This document shows positions 60,836 through 64,000 of a DNA stretch of 64,000 nt, piece by piece. Source of the stretch: Desulfoscipio geothermicus (GTDB lineage Bacteria > Bacillota > Desulfotomaculia > Desulfotomaculales > Desulfallaceae). A model generated the notes under the pieces. That model saw only the letters and a program-made list of their open reading frames with translations. It searched no databases and had not been told where the DNA came from. The position numbers and the translations under genes are program-made. The stretch is from NCBI GenBank assembly GCA_016841645.1, contig JAENYS010000001.1, positions 62,001 through 126,000 of the forward strand. Reading direction: 5' to 3'. Each line of letters begins with the position of its first letter. The stretch's first letter is position 1.

Positions 60836-62824
60836 TTATTGCATATAACGCACCACGAGTTCCGCAATATCTTTAGCCTGTACGTTTTCTTCTTGACCCT
60901 GGTCTTTTAGACCGTCTTCAATCATGGTCAGACAGAACGGGCAGTTAACAGCAATTAGATCTGGTTGAGTTTGCAAAGCCTGTTCCGTTCTCATTACATT
61001 AATCCGAGTGCCATGCTCTTCCAACCACATCCGGCCACCGCCGGCTCCGCAACAAAATGCACTGTTTCTGTTGCGTTCCATTTCCGTCAGGGAGGCACCA
61101 GGTATTTTACTGATAATATTACGCGGTGCATCGTATTCATTATTGTAACGACCAAGCATGCATGAATCGTGATAAGTTAGTTTTAATCTTTCTCCATCAC
61201 CTTGCAGGTTAATCTTTTTATCCTGCAGCAATTTGCTAATTAGCTGGGTATGGTGAATAACCTCATAATTACCGCCAAATTGTGGATATTCATTTTTTAA
61301 CGAATTGAAGCAGTGCGGGCAGCAAGTAATAATCTTTTTAACCCCGTAGCCATTCATTGTTTCAATATTTTCATCCACCAGCGATTTGAATAAGTATTCA
61401 TTACCCAACCTTCGGGCTGAATCACCACAGCACTTTTCTTCACTACCTAAGATCGCAAAAGTAATACCGGCGGCTTTTAATATTTTTACCATAGATTTGG
61501 CAACATTCTTAATCCGTTCATCGAAGGCGCCTGCACAACCCACATAGAACAAATATTCAACATCTGAATTATCTTCCATAAGCGGCACATCAAGCCCATC
61601 GGCCCAATCAGCCCTAGTGGTCCAACCCACGCCCCAAGGATTAGAATTACGTTCCATATTTGTGAAAGCCAGCTGAGCTTCGCTGGGGAATTCACTAACA
61701 TCTAATACCAGGTGACGCCTTAAGTCAATTAGTTTATTGATATGTTCATTTAATTGCGGGCAGTGTTCCTGGCAAGCATAACAATTAGTACAAGCCCAGA
61801 TAATATCATCACTGAGTATTTCACCGGCCACTTCCGGCAAATCTTCCTTATTGTCGCCTTTATTAGGCAAATGTTCCCTTAAAGTAAGGATTACCTTTTT
61901 AGGTGATAATGGCTTGCCACTGAGGTTGGCCGGGCAATTATCTTGGCAGCGACCACATTCGGCGCAAGCATAACAATCCAGCAGCTGTTTCCAGGTATAA
62001 TCGGTAATTTTACTTACCCCGAAATTCATTTCATCGTCTTCATCTTCATCTTCGTCTTCATCTTCGTCTTCTTCGTCGCCTAGATTTATTTTTTTAATTT
62101 GGCCGCCCCGGGGCTGCAAATTGCGAAAATAAATATTGATAGGGGCTGCTAGTGGGTGTACTAAAGGTGAATAACGGAAGAAAACGAGTAATCCCAAGGC
62201 AGGTAAAATAGCTAACCAGTAAAATACTTGATATAAAACCCCCGCTGCTGTCATTCCGGCAAAAGCATTCACCAACATACCAGTTACCGGAGCCATTTCA
62301 TAGCGTGCTTCTGTGCCGGACGCAACGGCATTAGCAGCACTGCCAATAAAATAACTTACAATCATTAAGATAATGGCAACAGTTAAGGCAATAATCATTT
62401 TTTCTTCTTCCCAGGGCCCTACATCAAGGCGCGGCACTTTAGCAACATATCTGCGCCAAGTGGCAATTGCCATACCAAGGAAACCAAAAATACCAAAAAT
62501 ATCAATTAACAAGTAAAAAAGCTGATTATTAAATTTTATTACAGGAAATAAGCCCTCTAAAATAAATAAGACTAGACCAATGGCGAAAAGGGAGATGCCC
62601 CAGAAAATAAACACGTGCATAATACCAGCACCGCGTTCCCGCAGTATTCTTTTTTGCCCCAGCACGTTACCCAGCATTCCCCATAATCTTTCCGTGGGCT
62701 GGTCAAACCTGTTTTCAGGCAAGGCCATAGATATCTTTTCGTAGCGTTCCTTGATACCCATAGCTAAAGAGTACACTGCGAAAAGGCCCAAAGCCAATAA
62801 AATAACAATATTAATTATGTTCAT
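60836..62824 (-). CDS. Membrane FeS oxidoreductase, Etf:menaquinone oxidoreductase type (EMO/HdrDE-like)
   Basis: 662 residues. The N-terminal ~235 residues hold about six membrane helices (NRD gamma/cytochrome b-like). Then an unusual acidic run (about 249-262, alternating Glu/Asp), two 4Fe-4S motifs (CYACAECGRCQDNCP and CTNCYACQEHCP), and two CCG domains (EEKCCGDSARR, TCCPHCFNS, AFCCGAGGGRMW) that bind a non-cubane cluster in HdrB-type proteins. Such proteins are encoded beside etfAB in syntrophs and pass electrons from acyl-CoA dehydrogenases through EtfAB to menaquinone. etfA lies 155 nt upstream, so the roles fit. Confidence 0.9.
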   Translation of the reverse strand: MNIINIVILLALGLFAVYSLAMGIKERYEKISMALPENRFDQPTERLWGMLGNVLGQKRILRERGAGIMHVFIFWGISLFAIGLVLFILEGLFPVIKFNNQLFYLLIDIFGIFGFLGMAIATWRRYVAKVPRLDVGPWEEEKMIIALTVAIILMIVSYFIGSAANAVASGTEARYEMAPVTGMLVNAFAGMTAAGVLYQVFYWLAILPALGLLVFFRYSPLVHPLAAPINIYFRNLQPRGGQIKKINLGDEEDEDEDEDEDEDDEMNFGVSKITDYTWKQLLDCYACAECGRCQDNCPANLSGKPLSPKKVILTLREHLPNKGDNKEDLPEVAGEILSDDIIWACTNCYACQEHCPQLNEHINKLIDLRRHLVLDVSEFPSEAQLAFTNMERNSNPWGVGWTTRADWADGLDVPLMEDNSDVEYLFYVGCAGAFDERIKNVAKSMVKILKAAGITFAILGSEEKCCGDSARRLGNEYLFKSLVDENIETMNGYGVKKIITCCPHCFNSLKNEYPQFGGNYEVIHHTQLISKLLQDKKINLQGDGERLKLTYHDSCMLGRYNNEYDAPRNIISKIPGASLTEMERNRNSAFCCGAGGGRMWLEEHGTRINVMRTEQALQTQPDLIAVNCPFCLTMIEDGLKDQGQEENVQAKDIAELVVRYMQ

Positions 62825-62935
62825 GTTGACCCTTCACCTCATCGATTATTTCGGTATATTCCCGTGTCGACCCCTGCTCGGTCAACACACTATCCCTGTC
62901 CGAAATTGACCGAATATTTTATCAAATAATAGTTT

Positions 62936-62965
62936 ACAGCAGAGCAGTATTAACCACTCTGCTGT
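62936..62965 (-). terminator. Hairpin after etfA
   Basis: 9-bp perfect stem ACAGCAGAG / CTCTGCTGT with a 12-nt loop, 15 nt downstream of the etfA stop on the minus strand. The following bases are T-rich (AAACTATTATTT), so it may partly terminate and lower expression of the FeS protein gene. Confidence 0.65.
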
Positions 62966-62979
62966 ATAAATTTAAATGA

Positions 62980-63954
62980 TTAAGCAATTACTTTCTTTAT
63001 TTCGTCTTTCAGAACAGGCACAACATCAAACAGATCACCAACAACACCATAGTCAGCTACTTTAAAGATATTGGCTTCTTCGTCTTTGTTAACGGCCACA
63101 ATACACTTGGCGGAACTCATACCGGCCAGGTGCTGAATGGCACCGGAAATACCACATGCAACATACATTACGGGAGAAACTGTTTTACCGGTTTGGCCAA
63201 CCTGGAAACTCTGAGCAATCCAGCCGGCATCCACAGCCGCCCTGGAAGCGCCCACAGCAGCGCCGACCACGTCAGCCAGTTCTTCTAAAATCTTGAAGTT
63301 TTCAGGTCCCTTCATGCCACGGCCGCCGCTGACAATGATATCAGCTTCGGTAAGTTCCGGACGTTCGGAGGCCACACGAATGACTTCCTTAACAACCTGG
63401 CGGATTTCACCAACATTAGCATCGACTGTAACCACTTCGGCTGCTTTAGCATTCGACACAACTGGGAAAGTATTGGGACGAATTGTAGCCATAGCAGGCC
63501 GTGCTTCAGGACAGGAGGCCTTAAGAATAACTTTACCAGCATATAATGGGCGTGTGAAAACCAGCTGGCCATCGACAGCTTCCATACCAATACAGTCGGT
63601 CATTAAACCGGTTTGCAAGCGCTGGGCTACCTGAGCAGCCAGGTCGCGACCAGTAACTGTACAGCCAAGCAGCAATGCGCTGGGCTCATATTGTTTAATT
63701 AAATCAGCTATTACGTTAGTGTAACCATCAGTGGTATAATTTTCTAAAGCTGCATTATCCACAACATATACTTTATCCGCACCGTATTCACCAAGGGAAG
63801 CTGCTAACCCGGCTACATCTTTACCCGCTAAAACTGCACATAACTCTTCACCCAGTGTATCAGCAACTTTACGACCTTCACTTAAAAGTTCAAAAGAAAC
63901 TTTTTTAATCTGTCCTTCAAGCTGTTCGGCAAAAACCCAAATTCCTTTCGCCAT
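62980..63954 (-). CDS. etfA: Electron transfer flavoprotein, alpha subunit
   Basis: 324 residues: N-terminal domain [40 protein letters not shown]-terminal FAD domain with [44 protein letters not shown] and AINKD-like [12 protein letters not shown]. It carries electrons from acyl-CoA dehydrogenase to the membrane FeS oxidoreductase downstream. SD AAAGGAGGG precedes ATG. etfB is expected just beyond the right edge; only 46 nt remain. Confidence 0.96.
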   Translation of the reverse strand: MAKGIWVFAEQLEGQIKKVSFELLSEGRKVADTLGEELCAVLAGKDVAGLAASLGEYGADKVYVVDNAALENYTTDGYTNVIADLIKQYEPSALLLGCTVTGRDLAAQVAQRLQTGLMTDCIGMEAVDGQLVFTRPLYAGKVILKASCPEARPAMATIRPNTFPVVSNAKAAEVVTVDANVGEIRQVVKEVIRVASERPELTEADIIVSGGRGMKGPENFKILEELADVVGAAVGASRAAVDAGWIAQSFQVGQTGKTVSPVMYVACGISGAIQHLAGMSSAKCIVAVNKDEEANIFKVADYGVVGDLFDVVPVLKDEIKKVIA

Positions 63955-64000
63955 TAACTATTTCCCTCCTTTAAAGAATATGCTATTTAACTAGATAACT

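Overview
The window is a contiguous chromosomal stretch from a spore-forming, anaerobic, low-to-mid GC Firmicute. The best fit is the Desulfotomaculum/Pelotomaculum group of the former Peptococcaceae. Evidence: four sporulation genes (spoVM, spoVB, spoVK and a SleB-type cortex hydrolase), the miaB-ymcA/ylbF-mutS-mutL-miaA-hfq block, fumarase and methylmalonyl-CoA carboxyltransferase genes of the kind used in propionate metabolism, and a crt-hbd-thl-Etf module with a membrane Etf:quinone oxidoreductase. There is no rRNA, no CRISPR array and no intact prophage. Genus is not decided from sequence alone.

Layout. 1-3 kb: end of a tungstate/molybdate ABC transporter, then a DnaD-like and a DnaI/DnaC-like replication pair. 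3-9 kb: cortex hydrolase, a P-loop/Asp23 fusion, a CBM-only protein, tRNA-Pro, adk, trxB and unknowns. 9-20 kb: DinG-type exonuclease-helicase, the 21-codon spoVM, TIGR04086 protein, TPR protein, folE, a DUF4264 protein, surE, spoVB and an EF-G paralogue. 20-21 kb: a promoter, a structured RNA with terminator, and panB. 21.4-25.5 kb: an island-like segment bounded by a decayed tRNA-Trp copy and the intact tRNA-Trp. It holds ablB-kamA (N6-acetyl-beta-lysine osmolyte synthesis), gene fragments and a truncated IS200 transposase. 25.7-37 kb: ddl, a zinc-ribbon protein, UPF0182, a hydrolase, an IS110 remnant with a hairpin-rich non-coding end in front of pfkA, a radical SAM protein, a glycosyltransferase, UPF0316 and MscS. 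37.7-42 kb (minus): fumarase alpha and beta, a deletion remnant of sucC-sucD, carboxyltransferase, a small subunit and a biotin carrier. 42.3-57 kb: lexA with its own operator, then on the minus strand a LysR regulator, methionine gamma-lyase family protein, spoVK, hfq, miaA, mutL, an HDAC-like protein, a hydantoinase-like protein, mutS, a YmcA/YlbF protein and miaB. 57-64 kb (minus): crt, hbd, thl, the membrane FeS oxidoreductase and etfA, continuing past the right edge.

How the genes fit together. The last block is a complete C4 beta-oxidation or butyrate-type module: acyl-CoA electrons go to EtfAB and then through the membrane FeS protein to menaquinone. The fumarase/carboxyltransferase block is part of a methylmalonyl-CoA route, but its succinyl-CoA synthetase has been lost at this locus. 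The mutS-mutL block mixes mismatch repair with tRNA modification, Hfq, sporulation and a translationally coupled hydantoinase/deacetylase pair.

Items most worth a second look: spoVM and other tiny genes; an SD-sequestering hairpin; AUU and CUG start codons indicated by SD position and reading frame; the panB-upstream RNA whose 5' stem competes with its terminator; the IS110 remnant with a possible bridge-RNA region; the sucCD deletion scar; and the tRNA-Trp-bounded island. All calls are from reading the sequence; no database search was run.
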